DNA of 64,000 bases from Lamellibrachia columna (GCA_963662155.1 OY759263.1:17180894-17244893), one strand, 5' to 3'; counted from the first letter of the stretch, positions 1 through 12,629 are shown. The notes: generated from the letters alone by a model not told the origin. Translations and numbers: made by a program.

Positions 1-109
1 TTCCATGAATTCTTCAAAATTGTACAAACTTTGTCAAAAGGTATCGTTACTTGCATTTATGTAATGTTGACCAATCATCAATACTGGGCTTTATGTGGTC
101 CAACTAAGT

Positions 110-757
110 GGTTACGGTTTATGCCATCCTGTTTTATGTAGTACGACTAACTGGTTACAGCCATATATCTGCGTGTAGTGTCTCCAGCCATGTGTCTGTA
201 TGTGGTGTCTCCAGCCATGTGTCTTTGTGTGGTGTCTCCAACCATGTGTTAGTGTGTGGTGTCTCCAGCCATGTGTTACTGTGTGGTGTCTCCAGCCAAG
301 TGTTAGTGTGTGGTGTCTCCAGCTATGTGTCTGTGTGTGGTGTCTCCAGCCATGTGTCTGTGTGTGGTGTCTCCAACCATGTGTTAATGTGTGGTGTCTC
401 CAGCCATCAGTCTGTGTGAATTGCCTCCAGCCATATATCTCCAGCCTTATATGTGTATGTGTGTTGTGCCTCCAACCATGTGTTGGTGTGTGGTGCCTCC
501 AACCATGTGTCTGTGTGTGGTATCTCCTGCCATCTGTCTGTGCGTGGTGTCTCCAGCCATCTGTCTGTGTGTGGTATCTCCAGCCATCTGTCTGTGCGTG
601 GTGTCTCCAGCCATCTGTCTGTGTGTGGTGTCTCCAGCCATCTGTCTGTGTGTGGTGTCTCCAGCCATCTGTCTGTGCGTGGCATCTCCAGCCATCTGTC
701 TGTGTGTGGTGTCTCCAGCCATATGTATGTGTGTGGTATTTAAAGCCATGTGTCAAA
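110..757. repeat. 27-bp minisatellite, about 24 diverged copies
   Basis: A tandem array with a unit of about 27 bp built around GTGTCTCCAGCCATSTGT. The left half mostly carries the CATGTGT variant and the right half the CATCTGTCTG variant, so two sub-families are homogenised separately. Because the unit is a multiple of three and stop-poor, it yields long open frames in several frames on both strands (Cys/Val/Ser-rich or His/Thr/Trp-rich). These are artefacts of periodicity, not genes. The array probably lies in an intron just upstream of the exon candidate at 841-873. Confidence 0.93.
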
Positions 758-840
758 TATCAGAATAATTGTGCAACAATTCAATTGCGAAGTTATGCTA
801 CCCACTATTAAAAAAATTACTCATAATATTTTATCTACAG

Positions 841-2772
841 TTGCAGGCGGAAAGGGCAGGGAAATTAACATGGGTGAGATGACCCAAAATTTACAATTTT
901 CAAGCTAACTGTTAAAAATTTTCACACCTGATGGCATGCAATTTTAGGGAAGGAGCTCGAGCCTGGTGAGAACATCTGTATATCATAATTTTCTGGTTTT
1001 GTGAATGCCCTGTAGCAACTGTGGTAGATTTATACCACCTGCAGACCAAAAACCAGACAAGTCTATTAAAAATAAGACAGTGCCTGATATATCAAGCCAA
1101 AAGACAGTGGAAATGTGAATGAAAACATCATTAATATTTGTAAAGAATTGTGTCTGGAATGTCTGTCTTTACCAACATAATTATTAGTACTTTTATATAC
1201 CATACAAGAAAATAGATCACAATTGTATTTCTCTCAGCACTATTACCACTTTATCTTTGGCGTGTAGTCTGTATGTCAGCAAACGTACACAATTATTATG
1301 AACTTTGTTTTTTCATAAATGATTATTCTACATTCCAGAGATTCAGACAGACATGGTGGTGACATGTGACACAGGGTCACAGTACAGCTTGGATGATATC
1401 TCTGTCGACATTCAACTTGAGCCACCCTGTCTAATTTCTACACCCAAGAAGACTCCAGGCGATAATGTCCCATTAGCTGAGCCACCATCGCCCTCTCCCT
1501 TCACCTTATCATCACCAGTACAGTCATCCAGTGTCTACAAACCATCTGACCTCTCTATTCTGGATGCTGCAGAAGAGACCAATGATGAGGAGTCCATTGA
1601 TGAAGAGTTAGTATTATTGTGTACATTTTTGGTTTTCCATTCCTCTGAAATTTTCAATACAACATTAGTGTGGCACGGTAGTCGTGTGGTAGAGCGCCGG
1701 GCTTTCGGTCGAAGGGACCGGGGTTCGATACCCCCTCCGCCGTTTCAAAGCTTGGGCAATTTCGTTTACCCCAAAGCCATTGGTCCCTTCTATCTGGTGT
1801 CTATGCCAGGCGAAGTAAAAGATCCCATGCAAATATTATTTATTCACCAACCAGCAAAAGCCATTAGGGGTCAATAATATTGACTCAGCATAGTTTAATA
1901 CCATATATTCAAGGACTACCTACGATAGTAATAATCACTAAAATCTACAACTGTAATGATGCATTTACATATAACAAATGCATTAGTTAAAGTTACTGAT
2001 ATTTTTGCATAAACTACCTGTACCAGGCATGGGGCAATTAACTTGAAAAGTTAATTAATTAAATTACAATTAAACCAGAAATGTTCCAATTAAATTAACC
2101 TCCCAAATTCTCCAATTAAATTAACAATTAACTTTAATTCAATTAACAATTAAATTATTTTTGGTACAAACCAAACCAGAGTGGCTTACTCCAGGTAATG
2201 AAGCCACTACTGAATACAAATTAACAGAGACATGTACAGTTGTTTTCTTCAAGTCTTAGCTTAGAATATACAGACAATTTTCTCATATACAGAATAACTT
2301 GAAATTAACTGGACAAATCTTATAATATTCATATATCCATACTCCTAATAAATCCTCAAAATATTGCAGTATATAATATTTGTAGTGTTTTATTTTCAGG
2401 TTCTAAGGCTGCAGTAATATTGCAGGAGGAACTGTTACACAAGAATGTGCTGCAAGATGTCAAGAAACTCACTAGACCAGGGTTAGGGTTAGGATTTTTG
2501 CAGTCTTGTCAATCATTTTGTGATCAAACACACCAGCTTTGACATTTTATGCTGTTCCAAAAGTATATTTAATTAATTTATATTAAAAAAAAAATTGAAT
2601 TAATTTATATTCGACAAAAAAAAATTTCCATTTGTTTTAGAAGTACAATTTTCTTGTGAACATGTTAAAGTACACAAAAATAGTAATATTATGAAATGTA
2701 TCTTTCTATAGGATATGTTGCTAACATCTTCGACCATATTCTGAAAGGATACAGAGATGGGCCCAAATGACC
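841..2772 (+). CDS. Unrecognised multi-exon host gene, partial (exon candidates 841-873, 1339-1606, 2399-2480, 2713-2770)
   Basis: Product not recognised. Exon 841-873 follows a CAG acceptor and ends at a GTGAGA donor in phase 1. It joins 1339-1606 (acceptor TTCCAG) in phase, giving a junction reading about INMEIQTDMVVTCD. The second exon encodes an acidic, Ser/Pro-rich, probably disordered stretch ending in a run of Asp/Glu; its best donor is GTTAGT at 1607. A third block at 2399-2480 encodes SKAAVILQEELLHKN followed by KLTRPG. A fourth, from 2713 after TATAG, reads YVANIFDHILKGYRDGPK then a stop at about 2770, so it could be the C-terminus. The phases between blocks two and three, and between three and four, do not close with canonical GT donors; a small exon is missing or the model is wrong. 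A SINE sits in the second intron. Confidence 0.45.
1670..1878 (+). mobile_element. tRNA-derived SINE (intronic)
   Basis: The 5' part looks like a tRNA: a seven-base stem-like start (GGCACGG), an A-box-like segment TAGTCGTGTGGTAGAGCGC and a near-perfect B box GGTTCGATACC. It is followed by a body ending in CTGGTGTCTATGCCAGGCGA and AAGTAAAAGATCCC. The same body recurs at 23,920-24,010 and, more weakly, at 48,635-48,720. The head architecture recurs at 55,509. This is a pol III retroposon, not a working tRNA gene: the anticodon arm is not well formed and the body is transposon-like. Confidence 0.8.
2030..2165. repeat. AATTAA-rich low-complexity tract
   Basis: About 135 bases dominated by overlapping AATTAA/TTAATT motifs. 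Because AATTAATT is self-complementary the tract can fold on itself. No coding potential seen. Confidence 0.6.
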
Positions 2773-2779
2773 ACTGGTA

Positions 2780-4068
2780 GCGCTATCCTAGCTAATGATG
2801 GAGATGGTTCAGTTTCAGGCACAACTTTTCACACTTATACTGCATGCACACAATACTTGTGGTGGGAAAAGCGCGTGTCACCTTCTCGTGGTTCCTACTG
2901 TGGATCACGACAGCAAACTGCTGTCGTGTGAACTAAGAACAGCGCATACTGACACTATTTTGTCAACTGTGGATATTGTGTTTGTTTTATAGTGGCTTGG
3001 TGCTCAGTGAAGTCATCGGTTGCTGACTCGAGACGGTAGGTACACGGTTTTGTGTCAAAAGGGAAATGTGGTTGATACCAACTAAATATTAGACTGCCAC
3101 ATCATTCAGCGTGACGTCTCAAATGATGTTTCATATGGAGCCTGATTGTTATGAAGGAAACACATATTTGGCTCGGTTGCATTATTGACGTTTGCAGTCC
3201 GACCCATATTTGCTGTTGTGAACGATGATGTGCAGCAGGAACATTGTCATGTCTTCGGAATGGTCTACTACTGAGCCTCCTTTGTTGTCTCTGGTATTTC
3301 AAAAGGTACTTCTTTGACAGCCTAGACAATGTTGGTTAGTGCAACAAGGTAATGAACATAACAAGTTACACGCTTCCTCTCATTGTTATCTCATTTTTTC
3401 TCCAGTGGGATAGTAGTTTTGTATGTTAAACCCATCAAACCCATAAGAATGTAGAATATTACATTACATAACATAGTAGCTGTCACACCATCATGGAACC
3501 ACTACCTGAATAAATGTATTCACATGGACAGTACATGTTCTCGCATTTTATATTGCATATGTCCAAATTTGCTTCTTTCATAATTGTATACCTTGTACAG
3601 ATATACATTAGGCTTTTAGAGTCATTCTTGCAAATAACTGTCTTAAGTTTTCACGTGTTGTGTCATAAACTGTTGAATAACAACAGCAGATTATTTGGTA
3701 AAAACTTTTTGTTTGTTTCACACATTATATTGGGAGTTTTAGTTTTACAAAATCAGATAGCTTTAATATATGCAATTCACATTATAATCCATTTTGTATA
3801 ATGGCAATAGTATACATTGCTGACAATCCTTGCTAACTGCTTTTGTAGCAATGAAAATTATTATATTCCTTGCTTCTTTGCTCCCACATCTGAGCTAGCT
3901 CAGTTTCATTATTACAAACACCCCTGGTCCGCAAGGATGGGCGGTCCTAGTAGCGCTATGATCAATTCGAATTGCTTGACCCTTAACAGCGTGGGAAGAT
4001 GGACACGTCGTCATGGTCATTATGTGGAGCGTCCCCGTTATATTATGTAGTGAAAACGGGCAGTTGGG
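2780..4068. other. Non-coding stretch, no gene seen
   Basis: Open frames here are short, have no recognisable domain and do not join across splice sites. The last 150 bases (from about 3,905) are GC-richer and abut the 3' tail of the LINE that starts at 4,070; they may be an older repeat or the insertion target. Confidence 0.5.
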
Positions 4069-4069
4069 T

Positions 4070-6919
4070 CTTAATAATAATAATAATACTATTTTTCTAT
4101 AGCGCTAATTCCCGCATGGCGGATCGATGCACTGTACAAGAAATATAATAAATGTATATTAATAAATATAAATAGATAAACTGTAACTTATTAAAAATAT
4201 CTATATATGAACACTGGTTTTAAGACGTACAATACTAAAAAGAGGAATGTAAATTATAGAAATTATATAAATAAAATTAAACTTTGGTTTTAAGACTTAC
4301 AATGCTAAACCTTTGTATGTAAATTATATAAATTAATTTTAAACAAATTAAACACTGGTTTAAAGACGTACAGTACTATGTAAATTATGTAAACTAATAT
4401 AAAAATAAATAAATACTGTACCAAAAATGTGTATGTAAATTATATAAACTAAACTAAACTAATACTGTACTAACAATATTTTTTTATGTCAACTATATAA
4501 ATTAATATAAAAACTAAACACTAATTAAAATGTATATAACACTAAAAAGAAATTATAAAGCAATGTCCATCATTTCAAAACAATTTGAATTAATTAAAAT
4601 GTCTAATAAAAAGATATGTCTTTAAACACTTTCTAAACACAGAAAGTGTCCCCGATGCACGAATGTTCACAGGTAATTCATTCCATAGTCGTGTTCCTGC
4701 TGCGCCAAATGCCGAATCGCCAATACACTTCTTTGTTATGCCTTGGTGCAGTGTTGGCGCCTAGTTCTGGCGTAGGCGTCCGTCACGTTTTCGTGGTTGA
4801 ACAAGTTCTGCAAGATAAGACGACGCCAAACCATTGATGCATTTATATGTCATTACCAACATCTTGAAGGCGATTCGGCTCTCAACCGGCAGCCAATGCA
4901 GCTCCTTCAATACTGGTGTGATGTGGTCGTGTTTACTGGTGCGTGTTATTAGCCTGGCTGCATTGTTGTGGACAAGCGGCAACCGGGCTGTCTGTGATAA
5001 CGGTATGTTATGCAAGAGGGAGTTACAGTAGTCCAGGCGAGAGGTGACGAGTGCATTGACAGCACTTTTCGCGGCTTCAGTTGTTAAATAGTGCCGTATT
5101 GATGACAGTCTGTACAGATGGTAGTTACATGCGGCACACACAGCAGTCACATGATCTGTCATCGTCAGATGTTGATCCATGTGAACTCCCAAATTCCTTA
5201 TGCGATCTGATTGTGAAACCGTATCCTCTCCGATTGTCAAGGAGCAGCCTCCGTACATCCTGAGATGATGTTTTGATGTAAAGATCATCATCTTTGTTTT
5301 TTCGTCGTTTAGTTTCAGCATGCGCAGCGCCAATACAGTTTGCGAGTCGCCTCGCAGTTTTCACTTGGTCACCTGATGTAGCGGGATTGTACGACGCATA
5401 TAGTTGAATGTCGTTGGCATACTTATGGTGTTTTATGCCATGCCTTTTGAATATCCGCTGCAATGGGGTGGTGTATAGAGTGAACATAACTGGCCCAAGG
5501 ACCGAGCCCTGTGGCACACCACTCTGTAGCGGAATAGTCGCGGATGTTTTTTGAGTCTATCTTGACACAGTGGGTGCGGTCTTCCAAGTACGTCCGGAAC
5601 CGTGATAACGCTATTCCACACACACCGTATTCGTCGTGCAATAGTGTCAGCAAATGTTCATGGTCAATCATGTCAAATGCACTTGATAAGTCCAGGATGA
5701 CAAACAGCATTGCACGATTCTTGTCGAGTACACTAGCAATGTCATGCTGAACACGGAGTAGAGCTGTTTCTGTACTGTGACGCATCTTATATGCCGATTG
5801 GTATTCTTCATGCAGCCCATTCAAGGTGAGATGGTCAAGCAAACGACGAACTGCCACTTTCTCCAAGACTTTGCCGACGACTGCTATATTTGACACTGGT
5901 TCTTTAACATATCTTTGTCGAGAGTGTCGGATTTCAGAAGTGGTTTTACTATTGCTGTTCTCAACGTGATCGGAAAGAGTCCTTGCTTAAAGCTGTTATT
6001 CACTATTGCCACCAGATAAGGAATGTGCACACCAACTGTTTTCTTCAACAGATCAGTGGGGCAAGAGTCCAGGCTGCATGTCTTTGATGGGCATAGGCTG
6101 ATGATGTTCTTCGTTTCCTCTTCACTAGTAGGTAGCAGTCGATTGAGTTCGTTGGACAAACGTTGGCTTTGGCTGCCAGAGTCGATAGCACAACAAGAAT
6201 ACTCTTCGTCATTTGTCAGCTTTGTGTGTATCTGCATTCTAATTCCTTGTGTTTTCTCTGCAAAGTAGGTTGCGAAGTCATTGCACAGTGTTTCAGTGTT
6301 ACTGGATTGTGGAATAATTATTCCCGGTGGCTTTAGCAGAGTGTTAACCACACGAAAGCATGTTCGCTGGTCAAGTGATGACAACACTGACTCGTAGTGA
6401 GCGCGCTTCGCTCGCTTGATCATGTTGTTGACCGCTGTTCGATGCTCAACAACAATCTGGCGATGCACCTCGAGTTTCGTTGTTCTCCATCTCTTCTCGT
6501 TTGCACGTCTTAATGCCCTGGCTTGATGGATGTCGTCATTGTACCACGGTTCCTTGCGTCGGCAAGCTTTCATTCTCACAGTAACTGGGGCATGCAAGTC
6601 AATAGTGGATAAGACCGCATGCTCGTACTGGCCGACCATGGTATTCACATCTAGAGTAGTATCTATTGATGCAAGACGCGAAGAAAGGTCAGTTTCGAGG
6701 CGAACCAGATCAAGTCCGCGAAAATCACGCAGCTGTTTCACGGCCCGAGCAGACGCTGGGCTAGCAGACGACAGACGGAAAACGACACTGTAGTGATCTG
6801 ATATGCTGCTACGGTACGCTGTAGTTGACGACACGATTGAACTGGATGAGCGTGTTATCACCAAGTCTAGCATGTGTCCCTTCATATGTGTGGGTTCTGT
6901 GACATGTTGGGTTCTGTGA
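4070..6919 (-). pseudogene. L2/CR1-like LINE, 3' end and RT region (copy 1 of a nested tandem duplication)
   Basis: Minus-strand non-LTR retrotransposon. The 3' end is an ATT-type trinucleotide tail near 4,070-4,088, followed by a 3' UTR and the RT C-terminus. Read on the minus strand this gives the LWNELP then LKTYLF end typical of L2/CR1 proteins near 4,590-4,700, the LHWLPVESRIAFK motif and SRLDYCNSLL. Upstream are PQGSVLGPVMFTLY and a mutated catalytic box, YANDIQLY instead of YADD, then LDLSSAFDMIDHEHLL and PVSNIAVVGKVLEK. Several frameshifts break the frame (near 5,520 between the DYSAT and PQGSVLGP segments, and at about 5,890 where a short deletion removes the YR of NYRPVSN). The enzyme domain is therefore dead. 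The copy ends at a junction near 6,909-6,920 where it jumps back into RT sequence. Confidence 0.88.
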
Positions 6920-9509
6920 CACACCGTATTCGTCGTGCAATAGTGTCAGCAAATGTTCATGGTCAATCATGTCAAATGCACTTGATAAGTCCAGGATGAC
7001 AAACAGCATTGCACGATTCTTGTCGAGTACACTAGCAATGTCATGCTGAACACGGAGTAGAGCTGTTTCTGTACTGTGACGCATCTTATATGCCGATTGG
7101 TATTCTTCATGCAGCCCATTCAAGGTGAGATGGTCAAGCAAACGACGAACTGCCACTTTCTCCAAGACTTTGCCGACGACTGCTATATTTGACACTGGTT
7201 CTTTAACATATCTTTGTCGAGAGTGTCGGATTTCAGAAGTGGTTTTACTATTGCTGTTCTCAACGTGATCGGAAAGAGTCCTTGCTTAAAGCTGTTATTC
7301 ACTATTGCCACCAGATAAGGAATGTGCACACCAACTGTTTTCTTCAACAGATCAGTGGGGCAAGAGTCCAGGCTGCATGTCTTTGATGGGCATAGGCTGA
7401 TGATGTTCTTCGTTTCCTCTTCACTAGTAGGTAGCAGTCGATTGAGTTCGTTGGACAAACGTTGGCTTTGGCTGCCAGAGTCGATAGCACAACAAGAATA
7501 CTCTTCGTCATTTGTCAGCTTTGTGTGTATCTGCATTCTAATTCCTTGTGTTTTCTCTGCAAAGTAGGTTGCGAAGTCATTGCACAGTGTTTCAGTGTTA
7601 CTGGATTGTGGAATAATTATTCCCGGTGGCTTTAGCAGAGTGTTAACCACACGAAAGCATGTTCGCTGGTCAAGTGATGACAACACTGACTCGTAGTGAG
7701 CGCGCTTCGCTCGCTTGATCATGTTGTTGACCGCTGTTCGATGCTCAACAACAATCTGGCGATGCACCTCGAGTTTCGTTGTTCTCCATCTCTTCTCGTT
7801 TGCACGTCTTAATGCCCTGGCTTGATGGATGTCGTCATTGTACCACGGTTCCTTGCGTCGGCAAGCTTTCATTCTCACAGTAACTGGGGCATGCAAGTCA
7901 ATAGTGGATAAGACCGCATGCTCGTACTGGCCGACCATGGTATTCACATCTAGAGTAGTATCTATTGATGCAAGACGCGAAGAAAGGTCAGTTTCGAGGC
8001 GAACCAGATCAAGTCCGCGAAAATCACGCAGCTGTTTCACGGCCCGAGCAGACGCTGGGCTAGCAGACGACAGACGGAAAACGACACTGTAGTGATCTGA
8101 TATGCTGCTACGGTACGCTGTAGTTGACGACACGATTGAACTGGATGAGCGTGTTATCACCAAGTCTAGCATGTGTCCCTTCATATGTGTGGGTTCTGTG
8201 ACATGTTGTTTTAAGTTGTTTTCTGCTAAAATGTCATTCAATAACTTTACACCAGGCGCACTATTAAGTTCACAGTGAAGATTGAAGTCACCGACAATGA
8301 GGATGTCTTGCCGTGTAACAACTATTTCGTTTACGTACGTTGCGAATTCGTCAAGGAACGACTGTACGGAGGTGGTAGGTGGTCAGTAAATAATGACAAC
8401 ACGCACAGGTCTCGACGTTTGTGTTGATTTAACGTCTAAATGTTCAAATGTGTCATATCGTTTGGTTGTAGTCTTGCGGAATTTATATGCCGACTTATAT
8501 AACAATCCGACACCGCCTCCACGCTTCGACGAACGGCACTCGCCAATGAAGCTGTAACCTGGCGGGGTTAACTCGTTGAGAACGGCATTCTTGTTTGGCT
8601 TGCACCATGTTTCGGTCAGAAACATTAAATCGGCTTTTTGATCAATCATGTGTTCTTTAACTATTACTGGTTTATTACAGACAGATCGGGTGTTGAGGAG
8701 CACACACGTCACAGCACTGGTAAGAGATCGATCAGAGCAGCTTCGCGCAGTGGTAGACCCATTACGCGATTCCGTCGAAGTCAGTATAATCAAGTTACTA
8801 TTGTTTACACCAGTTTGTTTAATAACAGAGTTCCTCGTCGTTGTCACAATAGGTGGAATTGGTTCTTACGCTTGCAGACGACACTGACCGCCAGTGGTCC
8901 CTCTGTGTGTTGGTGTTGCGTAACAAATGCCCAGTTGCTTCAGGTCATAGTAGACTGCGCTGGAGACACGCATGAGCGATTTCGAGGAACGCTGAAACAG
9001 TTGGCGTAATCGGTGGCTTGTGTACACGATCACGAATGGCGACGATTCTAGTTCATTGACGATAGGGCGGCAAATATAAAACTGGTGTCACATAAAATAA
9101 CTAAAATCCAGGCAACCAGACACCTCCAAGTTGTAACATCATAATCCACATACCTTCACTGTCACACACAATGTAAAATTAAAGTAGCGAACAGCGTATA
9201 AACGTACGGTAATATCAATAATGGGGTCAGACAATTACCCCGTGTGGCAGCCCAAGCGCGCACGAATACGAAGTCTTCATTGTGCGTTTTGAATTCCAAG
9301 TGTGCAGTTGTATTTTTTACGCTGCCATGGGCCCCGGCAGTTTCAAATGTTCAAAGTTGATTCGGACCTTCTAACGTGAGTGTTTCTTTGTAATTTCTGC
9401 ATAAACTGCACCACGTATTTGTCCAATGTATGCATGCATATCAAATATCCTGTCCTTTCGCGAATGGTTGTACTCTATGCATTTGTTAGTGCTAGCATGC
9501 AGAAACTTA
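6920..9509 (-). pseudogene. L2/CR1-like LINE, RT to 5' end (copy 2)
   Basis: Repeats positions 5,619-6,917 at an offset of exactly 1,299 bases, then continues into the LINE 5' half: N-terminal RT linker (7,183-8,241), the APE-type endonuclease and a 5' region to 9,509. Endonuclease features on the minus strand include LNTRSVCNKPVIVKEHM, LMFLTETW, GGGVGLLYK, DILIVGDFNLH and GHMLDLVITR. An in-frame TGA near 8,383 splits the endonuclease (VVIIY then stop then PPTTS), and the same 7-bp-type deletion before PVSNIAVV is present as in copy 1. Shared lesions show that copying happened at DNA level after inactivation. Confidence 0.88.
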
Positions 9510-12500
9510 GTGCCGTATTGATGACAGTCTGTACAGATGGTAGTTACATGCGGCACACACAGCAGTCACATGATCTGTCATCGTCAGATGTTGATCCATG
9601 TGAACTCCCAAATTCCTTATGCGATCTGATTGTGAAACCGTATCCTCTCCGATTGTCAAGGAGCAGCCTCCGTACATCCTGAGATGATGTTTTGATGTAA
9701 AGATCATCATCTTTGTTTTTTCGTCGTTTAGTTTCAGCATGCGCAGCGCCAATACAGTTTGCGAGTCGCCTCGCAGTTTTCACTTGGTCACCTGATGTAG
9801 CGGGATTGTACGACGCATATAGTTGAATGTCGTTGGCATACTTATGGTGTTTTATGCCATGCCTTTTGAATATCCGCTGCAATGGGGTGGTGTATAGAGT
9901 GAACATAACTGGCCCAAGGACCGAGCCCTGTGGCACACCACTCTGTAGCGGAATAGTCGCGGATGTTTTTTGAGTCTATCTTGACACAGTGGGTGCGGTC
10001 TTCCAAGTACGTCCGGAACCGTGATAACGCTATTCCACACACACCGTATTCGTCGTGCAATAGTGTCAGCAAATGTTCATGGTCAATCATGTCAAATGCA
10101 CTTGATAAGTCCAGGATGACAAACAGCATTGCACGATTCTTGTCGAGTACACTAGCAATGTCATGCTGAACACGGAGTAGAGCTGTTTCTGTACTGTGAC
10201 GCATCTTATATGCCGATTGGTATTCTTCATGCAGCCCATTCAAGGTGAGATGGTCAAGCAAACGACGAACTGCCACTTTCTCCAAGACTTTGCCGACGAC
10301 TGCTATATTTGACACTGGTTCTTTAACATATCTTTGTCGAGAGTGTCGGATTTCAGAAGTGGTTTTACTATTGCTGTTCTCAACGTGATCGGAAAGAGTC
10401 CTTGCTTAAAGCTGTTATTCACTATTGCCACCAGATAAGGAATGTGCACACCAACTGTTTTCTTCAACAGATCAGTGGGGCAAGAGTCCAGGCTGCATGT
10501 CTTTGATGGGCATAGGCTGATGATGTTCTTCGTTTCCTCTTCACTAGTAGGTAGCAGTCGATTGAGTTCGTTGGACAAACGTTGGCTTTGGCTGCCAGAG
10601 TCGATAGCACAACAAGAATACTCTTCGTCATTTGTCAGCTTTGTGTGTATCTGCATTCTAATTCCTTGTGTTTTCTCTGCAAAGTAGGTTGCGAAGTCAT
10701 TGCACAGTGTTTCAGTGTTACTGGATTGTGGAATAATTATTCCCGGTGGCTTTAGCAGAGTGTTAACCACACGAAAGCATGTTCGCTGGTCAAGTGATGA
10801 CAACACTGACTCGTAGTGAGCGCGCTTCGCTCGCTTGATCATGTTGTTGACCGCTGTTCGATGCTCAACAACAATCTGGCGATGCACCTCGAGTTTCGTT
10901 GTTCTCCATCTCTTCTCGTTTGCACGTCTTAATGCCCTGGCTTGATGGATGTCGTCATTGTACCACGGTTCCTTGCGTCGGCAAGCTTTCATTCTCACAG
11001 TAACTGGGGCATGCAAGTCAATAGTGGATAAGACCGCATGCTCGTACTGGCCGACCATGGTATTCACATCTAGAGTAGTATCTATTGATGCAAGACGCGA
11101 AGAAAGGTCAGTTTCGAGGCGAACCAGATCAAGTCCGCGAAAATCACGCAGCTGTTTCACGGCCCGAGCAGACGCTGGGCTAGCAGACGACAGACGGAAA
11201 ACGACACTGTAGTGATCTGATATGCTGCTACGGTACGCTGTAGTTGACGACACGATTGAACTGGATGAGCGTGTTATCACCAAGTCTAGCATGTGTCCCT
11301 TCATATGTGTGGGTTCTGTGACATGTTGTTTTAAGTTGTTTTCTGCTAAAATGTCATTCAATAACTTTACACCAGGCGCACTATTAAGTTCACAGTGAAG
11401 ATTGAAGTCACCGACAATGAGGATGTCTTGCCGTGTAACAACTATTTCGTTTACGTACGTTGCGAATTCGTCAAGGAACGACTGTACGGAGGTGGTAGGT
11501 GGTCAGTAAATAATGACAACACGCACAGGTCTCGACGTTTGTGTTGATTTAACGTCTAAATGTTCAAATGTGTCATATCGTTTGGTTGTAGTCTTGCGGA
11601 ATTTATATGCCGACTTATATAACAATCCGACACCGCCTCCACGCTTCGACGAACGGCACTCGCCAATGAAGCTGTAACCTGGCGGGGTTAACTCGTTGAG
11701 AACGGCATTCTTGTTTGGCTTGCACCATGTTTCGGTCAGAAACATTAAATCGGCTTTTTGATCAATCATGTGTTCTTTAACTATTACTGGTTTATTACAG
11801 ACAGATCGGGTGTTGAGGAGCACACACGTCACAGCACTGGTAAGAGATCGATCAGAGCAGCTTCGCGCAGTGGTAGACCCATTACGCGATTCCGTCGAAG
11901 TCAGTATAATCAAGTTACTATTGTTTACACCAGTTTGTTTAATAACAGAGTTCCTCGTCGTTGTCACAATAGGTGGAATTGGTTCTTACGCTTGCAGACG
12001 ACACTGACCGCCAGTGGTCCCTCTGTGTGTTGGTGTTGCGTAACAAATGCCCAGTTGCTTCAGGTCATAGTAGACTGCGCTGGAGACACGCATGAGCGAT
12101 TTCGAGGAACGCTGAAACAGTTGGCGTAATCGGTGGCTTGTGTACACGATCACGAATGGCGACGATTCTAGTTCATTGACGATAGGGCGGCAAATATAAA
12201 ACTGGTGTCACATAAAATAACTAAAATCCAGGCAACCAGACACCTCCAAGTTGTAACATCATAATCCACATACCTTCACTGTCACACACAATGTAAAATT
12301 AAAGTAGCGAACAGCGTATAAACGTACGGTAATATCAATAATGGGGTCAGACAATTACCCCGTGTGGCAGCCCAAGCGCGCACGAATACGAAGTCTTCAT
12401 TGTGCGTTTTGAATTCCAAGTGTGCAGTTGTATTTTTTACGCTGCCATGGGCCCCGGCAGTTTCAAATGTTCAAAGTTGATTCGGACCTTCTAACGTGAG

Positions 12501-12629
12501 TGTTTCTTTGTAATTTCTGCATAAACTGCACCACGTATTTGTCCAATGTATGCATGCATATCAAATATCCTGTCCTTTCGCGAATGGTTGTACTCTATGC
12601 ATTTGTTAGTGCTAGCATGCAGAAACTTA
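9510..12629 (-). pseudogene. L2/CR1-like LINE, truncated tandem copy (copy 3, 3,120 bp)
   Basis: Starts abruptly inside the RT C-terminal region (equivalent to 5,091) and runs to the same right-hand end as copy 2. Positions 9,511-11,330 match 5,092-6,911 at offset 4,419, and 10,038-12,629 match 6,918-9,509 at offset 3,120. Every encoded peptide I compared (RT 157 aa, linker 352 aa, endonuclease 154 aa) is identical to the other copies, including the stop and the frameshifts. The breakpoint 9,509/9,510 joins the LINE 5' end (AGAAACTTA) directly to RT sequence, a head-to-tail tandem junction. The block ends at 12,629, where unrelated sequence begins. Confidence 0.9.

Noticed and set aside
108..811. 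Six overlapping open frames of 92-214 codons on both strands
   Set aside because: All are products of the 27-bp minisatellite, whose length is a multiple of three; their peptides repeat every nine residues and no frame is favoured.
1671..1740. A genuine tRNA gene
   Set aside because: A and B boxes are present, but a proper anticodon arm and acceptor stem pairing are not evident and the sequence continues into a repeated SINE body.
2482..2497. Interstitial telomere
   Set aside because: Only two TTAGGG words; too short to be more than chance.
5125..10315. LINE RT and endonuclease ORFs as functional genes
   Set aside because: Each is a fragment between shared frameshifts and stops; the catalytic box is mutated.
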